DNA of 64,000 nt, taken from Runella sp. CRIBMP (lineage in GTDB: Bacteria; Bacteroidota; Bacteroidia; Cytophagales; Spirosomataceae). The notes under the pieces were generated by a model. The model did not search any database, was not told the DNA's origin, and saw only the letters and a program-made list of their open reading frames with translations. Position numbers and translations under genes: made by a program. The stretch lies in the NCBI RefSeq assembly GCF_009905605.1, contig NZ_JAAAKZ010000014.1:79610-143609 (forward strand). The letters run 5' to 3'. This document shows positions 43,743 through 52,457 of this stretch, in pieces; within the stretch, counting starts at the first letter, position 1; each line of letters begins with the position of its first letter.

Positions 43743-44786
43743 TTACTCTGACAGATTCTCATCAGAAGATTTGATCCGATAAACCATTTGATTTAAATGC
43801 TCATGGACAATCGCAGTGGGGCTCATATTGTACTTCTTTTTGAATACCTTATTGAAGCTCGCAATGCTCGAATACCCCAATTGGGTCGCGATTTCCGCCA
43901 CGGTCCATTTGTTTTGTAAAAGCAGTTTTTTGGCGATGTCTAGTTTAAGATTGAGGTGGTATTCATAGGGAGCTGAGCCGTAAATCTGCTGGAAACATTT
44001 TTTGAATTTGGATAAACTCATGTTGGCCTCTCTCGCTAAAAACTCAAGTGAGGGGAGCATTCCGGTGGCAATGAAGTGACGATTTTCCACCTCCATCACC
44101 TGCTTGATGTCGTACTGGCTGAATTTGTTGTTGGAAAGGTCAGATTTTATGGTGGCGATTTGACTGATGAAATCAACGATTAGTTCATAGCATTGTGCTT
44201 CTACCGAAAGTGCCCAGTTCAAAGAACGGGCATCACTAAAGAGGTTATCAAATGAAACAATTCGTTCAAAAAGCGAAATTCCCTGAAAGTAAACGCCGTT
44301 TTCGGACTGCAACATTGTCACAAAAGGCGAGTTGGACGAGGTGGTTGCATCTACGCCGAGTTTTTCACAAATCCAATCCCGGTGAAATCCGATGGTGATA
44401 AACCGAGAACGTTTGCCTGCGGGCCAAAGGGTATCTACGGTCATTTTGGAACTGTAAAAAAGCGTTGATTTAAGCGCCTTTATTTGGTGTTTTGTGTTGT
44501 TATGGATTAAAGAGTACGTGTGAGGAGCTTCAGAAAGGATAAAACTTAAAATCCAATAATCGTTGGTATCAATTGATTTTTTTAACGTGTTGAGGGGAGT
44601 CGCCCAACGTATTTCGCCTAAAATAACGGCTACTTTGTCGGGTTCAATAATGAGGGAATTTAATTTAAATAATAGATCATCTTTTTCATAACTAAACTCA
44701 TTAGGTGATTGTGGTTCTGTGCCAAATTGCTCAGCTACTTGTGCCATCCAGTTGTGGGAGGGCCTAAGTCCTAAGAAAATTTCCAT
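43743..44786 (-). CDS. AraC family transcriptional regulator
   Basis: 347 residues. The last 100 hold the AraC double helix-turn-helix: LEFLAREANMSLSKFKKCFQ and WTVAEIATQLGYSSIASFNK, ending FKKKYNMSPTAI. The N-terminal 200 residues resemble the sensor part of Bacteroidota AraC proteins that detect small ligands, with no named domain visible. It is divergent from the helicase gene across 424 bp. Confidence 0.88.
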   Translation of the reverse strand: MEIFLGLRPSHNWMAQVAEQFGTEPQSPNEFSYEKDDLLFKLNSLIIEPDKVAVILGEIRWATPLNTLKKSIDTNDYWILSFILSEAPHTYSLIHNNTKHQIKALKSTLFYSSKMTVDTLWPAGKRSRFITIGFHRDWICEKLGVDATTSSNSPFVTMLQSENGVYFQGISLFERIVSFDNLFSDARSLNWALSVEAQCYELIVDFISQIATIKSDLSNNKFSQYDIKQVMEVENRHFIATGMLPSLEFLAREANMSLSKFKKCFQQIYGSAPYEYHLNLKLDIAKKLLLQNKWTVAEIATQLGYSSIASFNKVFKKKYNMSPTAIVHEHLNQMVYRIKSSDENLSE

Positions 44787-45210
44787 AACGTTGTTGAATT
44801 AACAAATATAAAACGGGCTATCTGAAAGGTGTGTTTACGATTATAGTAAGGGTGTTTGTATCCCAAATTGGTAGCAATATAAACCTATATTATGTAAAAT
44901 TTACTTTTGCTTTGGGATAATATTTATTTTATTTAATTAACATGAGGTGGCTCAAGAAAGTGATGGTTTAGTTAAAATTCGATTTTAAAAAATGGAAGAA
45001 TTATGTTAGATTCGCGAAAAACAAAGCCTTACTAAAGAATAAGCACTAACTTCGCCGCCAACCCGTACACGTTTTATACGTTATATAATTATGGTACCAA
45101 CCATTTGGGAATCATTTTTTGGTTTAGAGGTTAATCGTTTGTAAACTTCGGAATGGCATTAATTTCCCAGTGTTATTTTCCTTTTTCTTTCACCTCTAAC
45201 ACTTCACCAC
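44787..45210 (+). other. 424-bp intergenic region before the RNA helicase
   Basis: AT-rich, no gene. A perfect TAnnTTTG element (TACTTTTG) lies at 44902-44909 on the plus strand; no good -33 match. If used, it would give the helicase mRNA a leader of nearly 300 nt. No known riboswitch or RNA motif was recognised. Confidence 0.4.
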
Positions 45211-46470
45211 TTGACTTTTGACGATTTTGATTTTGACGAAGAACTTTTAGATGGACTGCATTCTATGGGGTTTAACCAGCCAACTCCTATTCAAGCCCAA
45301 GCGATTCCGGCCATTTTAAATAATAAAGATTTGATTGCCTGCGCCCAAACAGGCACTGGCAAAACGGCGGCTTATTTGTTACCTGTTTTGAATAAAATCA
45401 TTGATGCCACGCCCAATAACCGCCATCTTAATACGCTCATCCTCGCACCTACACGGGAGTTGGCGATTCAGATTGACCAGCAAATTGAAGGATTGGGGTA
45501 CTTTACGGGAGTAAGTTCCATCGCGATTTATGGAGGAGGAGACGGGGCGGCTTGGAGTCAGCAGCGCAAGGCATTGGCCGAAGGCAGTGAGGTGATTATT
45601 GCTACGCCCGGGCGTTTGATTGCGTTGTTGCAAATGGGTGAAATTAACTTCGGAAACCTCCAACACCTTATTTTGGACGAAGCCGACCGCATGTTGGACA
45701 TGGGTTTCTACGATGATATTATTCGGATTATCAGTTATTTACCCCAGAAAAGGCAAACATTGCTGTTTTCGGCCACTATGCCGCCAAAAATCAGAACGTT
45801 GGCCAACACGATTCTGAACAAACCTGAGCAGATCAGTATCGCCGTGGCCAAACCCGCCGAAGGAATTTTGCAGCTTGCGTATTTGGTTTACGATGAACAA
45901 AAAATAGCATTGCTCAAAAATATCCTCAAAGAAGGACAGTTTGGTAGCGTAATTATATTTGCTTCCACTAAAGAGAATGTTAAAAAATTGGATGAAGAGC
46001 TGCGACGTAATAAGCTGACTGCCAAAGCATTTCATTCTGATTTAGACCAAAAAGAACGAGAAGGGATTTTGCGGGAATTCAAAAATAAAGCCCTGCCGAT
46101 TTTGATTGGAACCGATATTCTGTCGCGCGGAATTGATGTGGAGGGAATCAGTTTGGTAGTAAACTATAACGTACCGCACGACCCCGAAGATTATATTCAC
46201 CGGATTGGACGCACCGCAAGGGCCGAAACGACGGGTACCGCGATTACTTTTATCAATGACAAAGACCAACGGAAGTTTGTGGCCATTGAGCGAATGATTG
46301 GGAAAGAAATTCCTAAAATGTCGTTGCCAGCAGCTTTGGGCGCGGGGCCGAGCTACCACTCGGGCGGGAGTGAAGTAAATTCGAGCCCTCCACGCAAGAA
46401 AAAACCTTTTAAACAACGGAGTAACAAGCCTCGTCCTGCGGGCTCTCCACGCCCCAAAAGCGGAACGTAA
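45211..46470 (+). CDS. DEAD-box ATP-dependent RNA helicase (RhlE-like)
   Basis: 419 residues from a TTG start (TFDDFDFDEELLDGL). All helicase motifs are present: Q motif (FNQPTPIQAQAIP), I (AQTGTGKTAAYLLP), Ia (PTRELAIQ), Ib (TPGRL), DEAD as LDEADRML, III (FSATM), and HRIGRTAR near the end of domain 2. The basic C-terminal tail (RKKKPFKQRSNKPRPAGSPR) is typical of RhlE-type cold-induced helicases. It unwinds short RNA duplexes in ribosome assembly or RNA decay. Confidence 0.95.
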   Translation: MTFDDFDFDEELLDGLHSMGFNQPTPIQAQAIPAILNNKDLIACAQTGTGKTAAYLLPVLNKIIDATPNNRHLNTLILAPTRELAIQIDQQIEGLGYFTGVSSIAIYGGGDGAAWSQQRKALAEGSEVIIATPGRLIALLQMGEINFGNLQHLILDEADRMLDMGFYDDIIRIISYLPQKRQTLLFSATMPPKIRTLANTILNKPEQISIAVAKPAEGILQLAYLVYDEQKIALLKNILKEGQFGSVIIFASTKENVKKLDEELRRNKLTAKAFHSDLDQKEREGILREFKNKALPILIGTDILSRGIDVEGISLVVNYNVPHDPEDYIHRIGRTARAETTGTAITFINDKDQRKFVAIERMIGKEIPKMSLPAALGAGPSYHSGGSEVNSSPPRKKKPFKQRSNKPRPAGSPRPKSGT

Positions 46471-46591
46471 ACGCCGAAGCATAAAAAAGTGAGTCAAGGG
46501 CTTTTCTGTTTTACCAAAGAACTTAAGGTTTTTGTGAGTAGGAAAGAAAAGTCCAGATGCTTTTTGTAGGGTTCTACTAAATCCGATTTCT

Positions 46592-47752
46592 ATGCGTCCA
46601 CTTGCTGTTTCCCTGTTGTCATTCTGCACAATTGCGTATTTATTTTTATCCTGTGGTGGCTCCAATCAGAAAGCCGAAACCACCTCTGTCGATACTATGA
46701 GCACGATTACAAAAACTACTTTTGGGCAATTGCCCGATGGCCAAACGGCCGACCATTTTACGCTTCGTAATTCAAAAGGTACAGAAGTTAAAATTACAAA
46801 TTACGGAGGGTTGATTACCCACTGGACTGCCGCCGACAAAAATGGCGTCTTTGAAGATATGGTCTTGGGGTATGACTCCCTGAGCGGGTACTTAAAAGCC
46901 AGTCCTTTTTTTGGGGCATTGGTGGGGCGTTATGGCAACCGTATCGGCAACGCAAAATTTACCCTTGACGGAAAAACTTACACTTTGGCGGCCAACAATG
47001 GCCCTAACAGCCTGCACGGTGGCAAAGTCGGATTTGACAAAGTACTCTGGAAAGCCGAGATTTTGGAAGATACCAAAACGTTGAAACTGACCCACACCAG
47101 CCCCGATGGCGATGAAGGTTTTCCGGGAGCTCTCTCGGCCGAAGTTACCTACCGATTGACTGACGATAACGCGCTTGAGATTGAGTACAAGGCCACTACC
47201 GACAAACCTACCATCGTAAACCTGACCAATCATACCTATTTTAACCTGACAGGCGGGAAGCGTGACGTAATGGGGCATCAGGTACAATTGAACGCTGATA
47301 AATTTGTACCCGTTGACAAAACCCTGATTCCAACGGGACAATTGCAGGACGTGAAAGGTACACCCTTTGATTTTCTGCAACTGACAGAAATCGGTGCGCG
47401 TATCGACGACCCAAAAGATGAGCAAATCAAATTCGGCGGTGGCTATGACCATTGCTGGGTAATCAATAAGGGGGCAGATTCGCTTGCCCTGACCGCCACG
47501 GTATACGAGCCTACGTCGGGCCGGGTGTTGGAAGCATTTACTACCGAGCCGGGCGTGCAGTTTTATACTGGTAATTTTCTGAATGGATCTATTACGGGTA
47601 AAAACGGCGTGACCTACACAAAACGCTCTGGTTTTTGCCTCGAAACCGAGCATTTTCCTGATTCTCCCAACCAAGCATCGTTCCCGAGCGTAGTGTTGCG
47701 CCCTGGAGAAGTTTACAAAACCAAGACGGTTTATAAGTTTTCGACAAAATAA
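46592..47752 (+). CDS. galM: Galactose mutarotase (aldose 1-epimerase) lipoprotein
   Basis: 386 residues. Lipoprotein signal with LSCGGS as lipobox, so it is probably envelope-anchored rather than cytoplasmic. GalM landmarks: EVKITNYGGLITHWTAAD, GALVGRYGNRIGNAKFTLDG, NNGPNSLHGGKVGFDK (catalytic His region), NLTNHTYFNLTGG, GYDHCWVINKG and FCLETEHFPDSPNQ (catalytic Glu region). It interconverts alpha and beta anomers of galactose/glucose. Confidence 0.94.
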   Translation: MRPLAVSLLSFCTIAYLFLSCGGSNQKAETTSVDTMSTITKTTFGQLPDGQTADHFTLRNSKGTEVKITNYGGLITHWTAADKNGVFEDMVLGYDSLSGYLKASPFFGALVGRYGNRIGNAKFTLDGKTYTLAANNGPNSLHGGKVGFDKVLWKAEILEDTKTLKLTHTSPDGDEGFPGALSAEVTYRLTDDNALEIEYKATTDKPTIVNLTNHTYFNLTGGKRDVMGHQVQLNADKFVPVDKTLIPTGQLQDVKGTPFDFLQLTEIGARIDDPKDEQIKFGGGYDHCWVINKGADSLALTATVYEPTSGRVLEAFTTEPGVQFYTGNFLNGSITGKNGVTYTKRSGFCLETEHFPDSPNQASFPSVVLRPGEVYKTKTVYKFSTK

Positions 47753-47758
47753 ATATTC

Positions 47759-47795
47759 CACGTCGAAGAAGCCGTAAGTTGGGTTTCTTCGACGT
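47759..47795 (+). terminator. Terminator after galM
   Basis: CACGTCGAAGAA pairs perfectly with TTCTTCGACGTG, followed by TTGTTTTAGT. It lies 7 bp after the stop. Confidence 0.85.
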
Positions 47796-47898
47796 GTTGT
47801 TTTAGTATTAATTAGTTGATTTTTAATACCTTATTGGGTATTACAACATTTTTTTGCCCTTCCGTTATCGCTTCTGCCTTAACATTTCCAGCCAAAAG

Positions 47899-47930
47899 TT
47901 GCCAAATATCGGATTATTGCATTAGTTTAG
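47899..47930 (+). promoter_or_regulatory. Candidate promoter of the alpha-E/Anbu operon
   Basis: TTG (47899-47901), 21 nt, TAGTTTAG (47923-47930), one base off TAnnTTTG. It is 35 bp before the alpha-E start. Confidence 0.5.
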
Positions 47931-47964
47931 CGATTGTCAATAAACCAACCCCCACCTTACTGAT

Positions 47965-48933
47965 ATGGCCATGTTAAGCCGCGTTGCCGATTCCATTTAT
48001 TGGATGAATCGCTACATCGAGCGAGCCGAAAATTATGCACGCTTCATAGGAGTCAATTTTAATTTGGCATTTGATTTACCGCCCAATGTGAACGAACAAT
48101 GGGAGCCTCTTTTGATTGCAACTGCCGACAATTACCTTTTTTATCAACACTACGACGAACCTACCCGCGAGAATGTCATTAATTTTATGACGTTTGATAA
48201 GCGAAATCCCAACTCGATTTATAGTTGCTTATTATTGGCCCGTGAAAACGGTCGGACCATCAGGGAGTGTATTTCGAAAGAAATGTGGGAAAACCTAAAT
48301 GAACTTTACCTGTGGATTAAAGATGTAAAGCCTCAGTCAGAATGGGATCTCAACCACATGCAGAATTTTTACACGCAGGTGCGCAACGGAACCCAACTTT
48401 ACTACGGCGTAGTAGATGCCACCATCACGCGCAACGAGGCTTGGCATTTTGGTCGATTGGGGCGTTTTATGGAGCGCGCCGATAAAACTTCACGTTTTTT
48501 GGATGTTTCTTACTTTACTTTATTGCCCGATTCGGACGTTACGGGTAGTACATTGGAGCTGGTTTTGTGGACGGCTGTGCTTAAATCGGTAAGTGCCTAT
48601 AATATGTACCGTCAACAGTACCAGACGCTTACCCCAACGCATATCGTGGAGTTTTTGATTTTGGACAAACTTTTTCCGCGGGCAATGGCGCATTGTATTC
48701 GTCAAGCCGAGTTATCTTTGTACGAAATATCAGGAACACCAATTACCAACCGTTTCAGCAATCAGGCCGAAAAAATGATGGGCAAGCTCCGTTCAGAAAT
48801 AGAATTTACGGAAGTGGAAGATATTTTCAAATTGGGCTTACACCAATACCTTGATCAGTTCCAAATCAGAGGGAATGAAGTAAGCAAAAGTATTTTTGAA
48901 ACCTATTTTGATATAAAACCTGTTGAACAGTAA
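47965..48933 (+). CDS. Alpha-E domain protein (DUF403)
   Basis: 322 residues, all-helical. Starts MAMLSRVADSIYWMNRYIER, the standard alpha-E opening, and includes FGRLGRFMERADKTSRFLDV. The family occurs next to circularly permuted ATP-grasp, transglutaminase and Anbu peptidase genes in a proposed peptide-tagging or peptide-synthesis system. Here Anbu and transglutaminase follow on the same strand. Confidence 0.93.
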   Translation: MAMLSRVADSIYWMNRYIERAENYARFIGVNFNLAFDLPPNVNEQWEPLLIATADNYLFYQHYDEPTRENVINFMTFDKRNPNSIYSCLLLARENGRTIRECISKEMWENLNELYLWIKDVKPQSEWDLNHMQNFYTQVRNGTQLYYGVVDATITRNEAWHFGRLGRFMERADKTSRFLDVSYFTLLPDSDVTGSTLELVLWTAVLKSVSAYNMYRQQYQTLTPTHIVEFLILDKLFPRAMAHCIRQAELSLYEISGTPITNRFSNQAEKMMGKLRSEIEFTEVEDIFKLGLHQYLDQFQIRGNEVSKSIFETYFDIKPVEQ

Positions 48934-49039
48934 GTAAGCGTTTCATTACACTTTCTGTATTCAGTCAATAATTTTTGGTATAAATATCCATTGCTACCAA
49001 AATGAGTGCATTTGAATTTACTCTTTTATTTATAAGATT

Positions 49040-49774
49040 ATGACGTATTGTCTTGGTATTAAAGTCGCATCAGGCTTGGTGGCGATTGCCGACACTCGGC
49101 TCACTTCGGGCACCGAGGTCAGTACCAATAAAAAAATCTCCGTTCACCAGTTGGAGCATCACTCGATGTTTATCATGACGTCGGGGTTGCGTTCGGTACG
49201 TGACAAAGCGGTGACGTATTTTCGGGAAGTGCTGGAAGAACAGGACCATAGTTTTAATAAACTATACAAGGCCGTAAATGCCTTTGGGCAGCAGGTGCGT
49301 CGGGTGGCGCACGAAGACAAAGAAGCACTGGATGCGGCTGGGTTGAGGTTCAATTTACACGCGATTGTGGGTGGGCAATTGGAAGATGATGGTGAGCACA
49401 TGCTGTATTTACTCTATCCCGAAGGCAATTGGGTGGAAGTGGGTGAAACCTCTCCTTTTTTTGTGATTGGTAATTCCAATTATGGTAAGCCGCTGCTTTT
49501 TAGGAGTTTGAAGTATGGTTCCTCCTTGGCAGAGGCGCTGAAAGTTGGATTTCTTTCCTTTGACTCAACCCGGGTAAGTGCCAACGACGTAGATTATCCG
49601 ATTGATGTGGTGATGTACGAACGTGATAGTTTTCACGTTACGGAGCATCGTTTTCAGAAAGATGATTTGGCTCACTTGTCGCTGCAATGGAGCATGTTGC
49701 TCCAAAACTCGGTCCAGCGCTTACCCAATGATTGGATGGATCCAGTTTTTGAAAAACTACGTGAAAAAGTCTAA
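49040..49774 (+). CDS. Anbu, proteasome-like Ntn-hydrolase
   Basis: 244 residues of the HslV/proteasome beta fold. Met1 is followed directly by Thr2 (MTYCLGIKVASGLVAIADTR), the expected nucleophile after Met removal, and ADTRLTSG and ISVHQLEHHSMFIMTSGL match Anbu. Anbu forms large self-assembled peptidases in other bacteria. It is embedded between alpha-E and transglutaminase genes, the canonical Anbu neighbourhood. Confidence 0.92.
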   Translation: MTYCLGIKVASGLVAIADTRLTSGTEVSTNKKISVHQLEHHSMFIMTSGLRSVRDKAVTYFREVLEEQDHSFNKLYKAVNAFGQQVRRVAHEDKEALDAAGLRFNLHAIVGGQLEDDGEHMLYLLYPEGNWVEVGETSPFFVIGNSNYGKPLLFRSLKYGSSLAEALKVGFLSFDSTRVSANDVDYPIDVVMYERDSFHVTEHRFQKDDLAHLSLQWSMLLQNSVQRLPNDWMDPVFEKLREKV

Positions 49775-49779
49775 AGTAG

Positions 49780-49800
49780 CGGCAGGGGTTTTCCCTGCCG
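49780..49800 (+). terminator. Hairpin between Anbu and transglutaminase genes
   Basis: CGGCAGGG and CCCTGCCG with a 5-nt loop, then TTGTGTTTT. It could attenuate transcription between the two genes. Confidence 0.65.
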
Positions 49801-49839
49801 TTGTGTTTTAAGTATATTGAGAAAGAAAGGCTCAACATT

Positions 49840-50682
49840 ATGATTCTGAACGTCAGTCATCGGCTATTTTACACGTATTCTGAATCGGTAATTTTAGAAC
49901 CACATACGTTTTATCTTTATCCCAAAGCGTATCCGCACCAACAAATCGTCAGTTATACGATGACGATTGACCCGGCACCCTCTATGTTGGTTCAAAACAT
50001 CGACGCCGAAGGAAATCATCAGCGGATAGCCTATTTTCGGGAAGCTACTTCTTGGTTGAACGTTTCGGTCGAGATGGCGGTACGCTCCGAAGATTTTAAT
50101 TTGTTTGGCTTTGTGCTGTTTCCATTTGAAACCGAGCAACTTCCTTTTCAATACCCCGAGTCACTCAAAAAACTGCTCCAACCGTATCTGGTGCGGGAAG
50201 GCGTAACTACGTATGTGGAGCAATATGCGCGTCAAACGGCGGCTTCCGAACGTTGGAAGACCGTTGCCTTTCTAACCGCATTGTGTCGCGATATTTCTCA
50301 AAATTTTGTGTACGAGCGTCGGGAGGTGGGCCCTCCGATGTTGCCAGAGCACACGCTCATTGGCCGCAAAGGCACTTGCCGCGATTTTGCGCAGCTATTT
50401 GTGGCTTGTTGCCGCGCGTTGGGCATTGCGGCGCGTTTTGTCAGTGGTTATCTGTACGGCAATGCCCTTCAAGAGCATGATTTGCATGCTTGGGCCGAAG
50501 TCTTTTTGCCCGGAGCTGGGTGGAGGGGATTTGACCCGACAGAAGGCAACGCAGTGATTAATAATCACATACATTTAGCGGCCTCTGCCGACCCAGCGCT
50601 GATTGCTCCCGTCACGGGCGTATTTAGAGGTCGAGCCAAATCTACGCTACGGGCCGAAGTGTCGGTGGGTGAAGGCATTTAA
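49840..50682 (+). CDS. Transglutaminase-like protein of the Anbu operon
   Basis: 280 residues from the ATG at 49840; a longer frame would run through the hairpin. It has an N-terminal beta domain (LNVSHRLFYTYSESVILEPH) and a transglutaminase core with the triad Cys (IGRKGTCRDFAQLFVACC), His (HDLHAWAEVFLPG) and Asp (GWRGFDPTEG). Related proteins act as peptidases or amidases rather than cross-linkers. Third gene of the alpha-E/Anbu set. Confidence 0.9.
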   Translation: MILNVSHRLFYTYSESVILEPHTFYLYPKAYPHQQIVSYTMTIDPAPSMLVQNIDAEGNHQRIAYFREATSWLNVSVEMAVRSEDFNLFGFVLFPFETEQLPFQYPESLKKLLQPYLVREGVTTYVEQYARQTAASERWKTVAFLTALCRDISQNFVYERREVGPPMLPEHTLIGRKGTCRDFAQLFVACCRALGIAARFVSGYLYGNALQEHDLHAWAEVFLPGAGWRGFDPTEGNAVINNHIHLAASADPALIAPVTGVFRGRAKSTLRAEVSVGEGI

Positions 50683-50783
50683 GGTTTTGTTATGGGCGAC
50701 TAAGAATTCACATTTGATATTTCTTGGGAGCGCTTCCAAATGAGTTTTGAAACATCTTATTGAACTTGATTTGTTGTGACTAT

Positions 50784-50815
50784 GCCACGCGTTAAGATTC
50801 CTGCGTGGCTTTTCT
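50784..50815 (+). terminator. Terminator of the Anbu operon
   Basis: GCCACGC (50784-50790) pairs with GCGTGGC (50803-50809), followed by TTTTCTTT. Confidence 0.6.
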
Positions 50816-50833
50816 TTAAAGTATTTCCGACGA

Positions 50834-52177
50834 ATGAGATTTGTAATTGTACATATTGTTGGTACGTTGATTCTTTGGGTGACCTTGGTTAATGACACTT
50901 TTGCACAGAGTTTTTATGCGCAGGGAGGCCGTATAGCTGATTTTAACGGCAAAGAGCTTGCAGATACGTTTGCTGTCCAAATCAAGGGATTGCCCCCCCA
51001 AATAGATACTAATTTTGGTTTGACAAAAGTTTGCTTTGACATTACCCACGGTCGAGTATCCGACCTTAAAATTGAACTTATTAATCCCGCTGGGGCAAGT
51101 ATTTGGCTGAGTAATCGGAACGGGGGAGATGTGGGGGGCAATTATAACGGAACCTGCTTTCGGGCCAATGGTTTTTCTGGGTACATTCAGGATGGTAAAG
51201 CGCCTTTTGAGGGAGAATATACGCCCAACGGACGTTTTGAGTTTCTTAACAATCATACCAACCCCAATGGTACTTGGAAACTACTCATTTCAGATTTGAA
51301 GACTGGATTGAGAGGAAGTCTAAATTTTTTTACCCTTGAGTTCTCTTCTAATCCTATGCCCAACTTAACCAAAGGTCCATGTAGTATCGAAAATGGAGCA
51401 GGATGTACATGTGGAGATGAGGGCGCATCGTGCGAACTTTTACCTGATTTTGTCATTCTTCCTACATTTACGCAGACACAATGGAAAGAATACCCCAAAG
51501 ATGACCCCTATTATCCAGGTCAATTGCGTTTTGCGGCATCAATTGCCAATATCGGCGATGGTCCTCTCGAAACGATTGGCAAAGGAGAATGGTATTGTGG
51601 CAATACCCTCGTGGATTCGGCTTCAAAATGCGCCGATGGGGCTTTTCCAAGGCAAAAATTATACCAGCGGGTTTATAAAAAAAAGGGGGATAAAATCGAA
51701 TGGTATGACTACGAAGCGGGTACCAATTATTTCGACGACCAGCCTGGTCATAATCACTTTCATGTTGATGGATGGGTGGAGTTTAGATTGATTAAAAAGC
51801 AAAAAAAGGGACTTATCGAGAAAAAAGTAGTGATTGGTAAAAGCCGAAAAGTGAGTTATTGCTTATTTGATTCAGGAATTTGTAATAATGATGGCTTGTG
51901 CCAAGTAGACTCGGTGAATTTTGGACAAAAGAACCTCCCCAACTATGGAATGGGTAACTACGTAGACTGCAAATCTAAAAAGCAGGGAATTAGCGTTGGG
52001 GGCTATGATACCTACGGTATGATGTATGAAGGGCAATACATTCAATTGCCCAAAGGATTGAAAAGTGGCCAATACTTTTTAGAGATAGAAATAGACCCTT
52101 CGAGGATCTATAAAGAAAAAAAACGCAGTAATAACTTATTTACAATGCCAGTGGTCATTTCAAAACAGAGTTCATGA
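50834..52177 (+). CDS. Secreted protein with P-domain and lysyl-oxidase domain
   Basis: 447 residues with a signal peptide (HIVGTLILWVTLVNDTFAQ). Residues about 30-180 form a proprotein-convertase P-like beta-sandwich (LTKVCFDITHGRVSDLKIEL, NPNGTWKLLISD). Residues about 200-447 match the lysyl oxidase family: LLPDFVILPTFTQ, LRFAASIANIGDGPL, the copper-binding cluster PGHNHFHVDGWVEFRL (His-x-His-x-His near residue 304), YCLFDSGICNNDGLC and a C-terminal LEIEIDPSRIYKEKKRSNN. Bacterial members are copper amine oxidases acting on protein lysines. Fusion to a P-like domain suggests targeting to extracellular substrates. Confidence 0.85.
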   Translation: MRFVIVHIVGTLILWVTLVNDTFAQSFYAQGGRIADFNGKELADTFAVQIKGLPPQIDTNFGLTKVCFDITHGRVSDLKIELINPAGASIWLSNRNGGDVGGNYNGTCFRANGFSGYIQDGKAPFEGEYTPNGRFEFLNNHTNPNGTWKLLISDLKTGLRGSLNFFTLEFSSNPMPNLTKGPCSIENGAGCTCGDEGASCELLPDFVILPTFTQTQWKEYPKDDPYYPGQLRFAASIANIGDGPLETIGKGEWYCGNTLVDSASKCADGAFPRQKLYQRVYKKKGDKIEWYDYEAGTNYFDDQPGHNHFHVDGWVEFRLIKKQKKGLIEKKVVIGKSRKVSYCLFDSGICNNDGLCQVDSVNFGQKNLPNYGMGNYVDCKSKKQGISVGGYDTYGMMYEGQYIQLPKGLKSGQYFLEIEIDPSRIYKEKKRSNNLFTMPVVISKQSS

Positions 52178-52256
52178 AATTGCTATTTGGCATGGATTCT
52201 GATAACTAATCAATAACTTATTGAAAGAGACGGTTTAGGCAAGGATAAACCTATTG

Positions 52257-52290
52257 GGTATATATTTTTGAAAAAATATATACCTTTTTT
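52257..52290 (+). terminator. Rho-independent terminator after the lysyl oxidase gene
   Basis: GGTATATATTTTT and AAAAATATATACC form a stem with a tiny loop, followed by seven T residues. Confidence 0.75.
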
Positions 52291-52457
52291 TGTTCTTAAA
52301 CTTTTTGGACTTATTGGAATATAAAATCCTGATATTTAGGCTTTTAAGTTCCTTTATATTGATTTTGGGTATTAAATAGGCATATTTATTGTCAGTTTTT
52401 TGTTTTTTTGGCAGGATAGTTGGTGTGTTTTTATGGAATATGCAAAAGCCTAAAATC

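Noticed and set aside
46892..47761. Minus-strand 289-residue ORF opposite galM
   Set aside because: GalM motifs on the plus strand are complete; the antisense frame has no recognisable domain.
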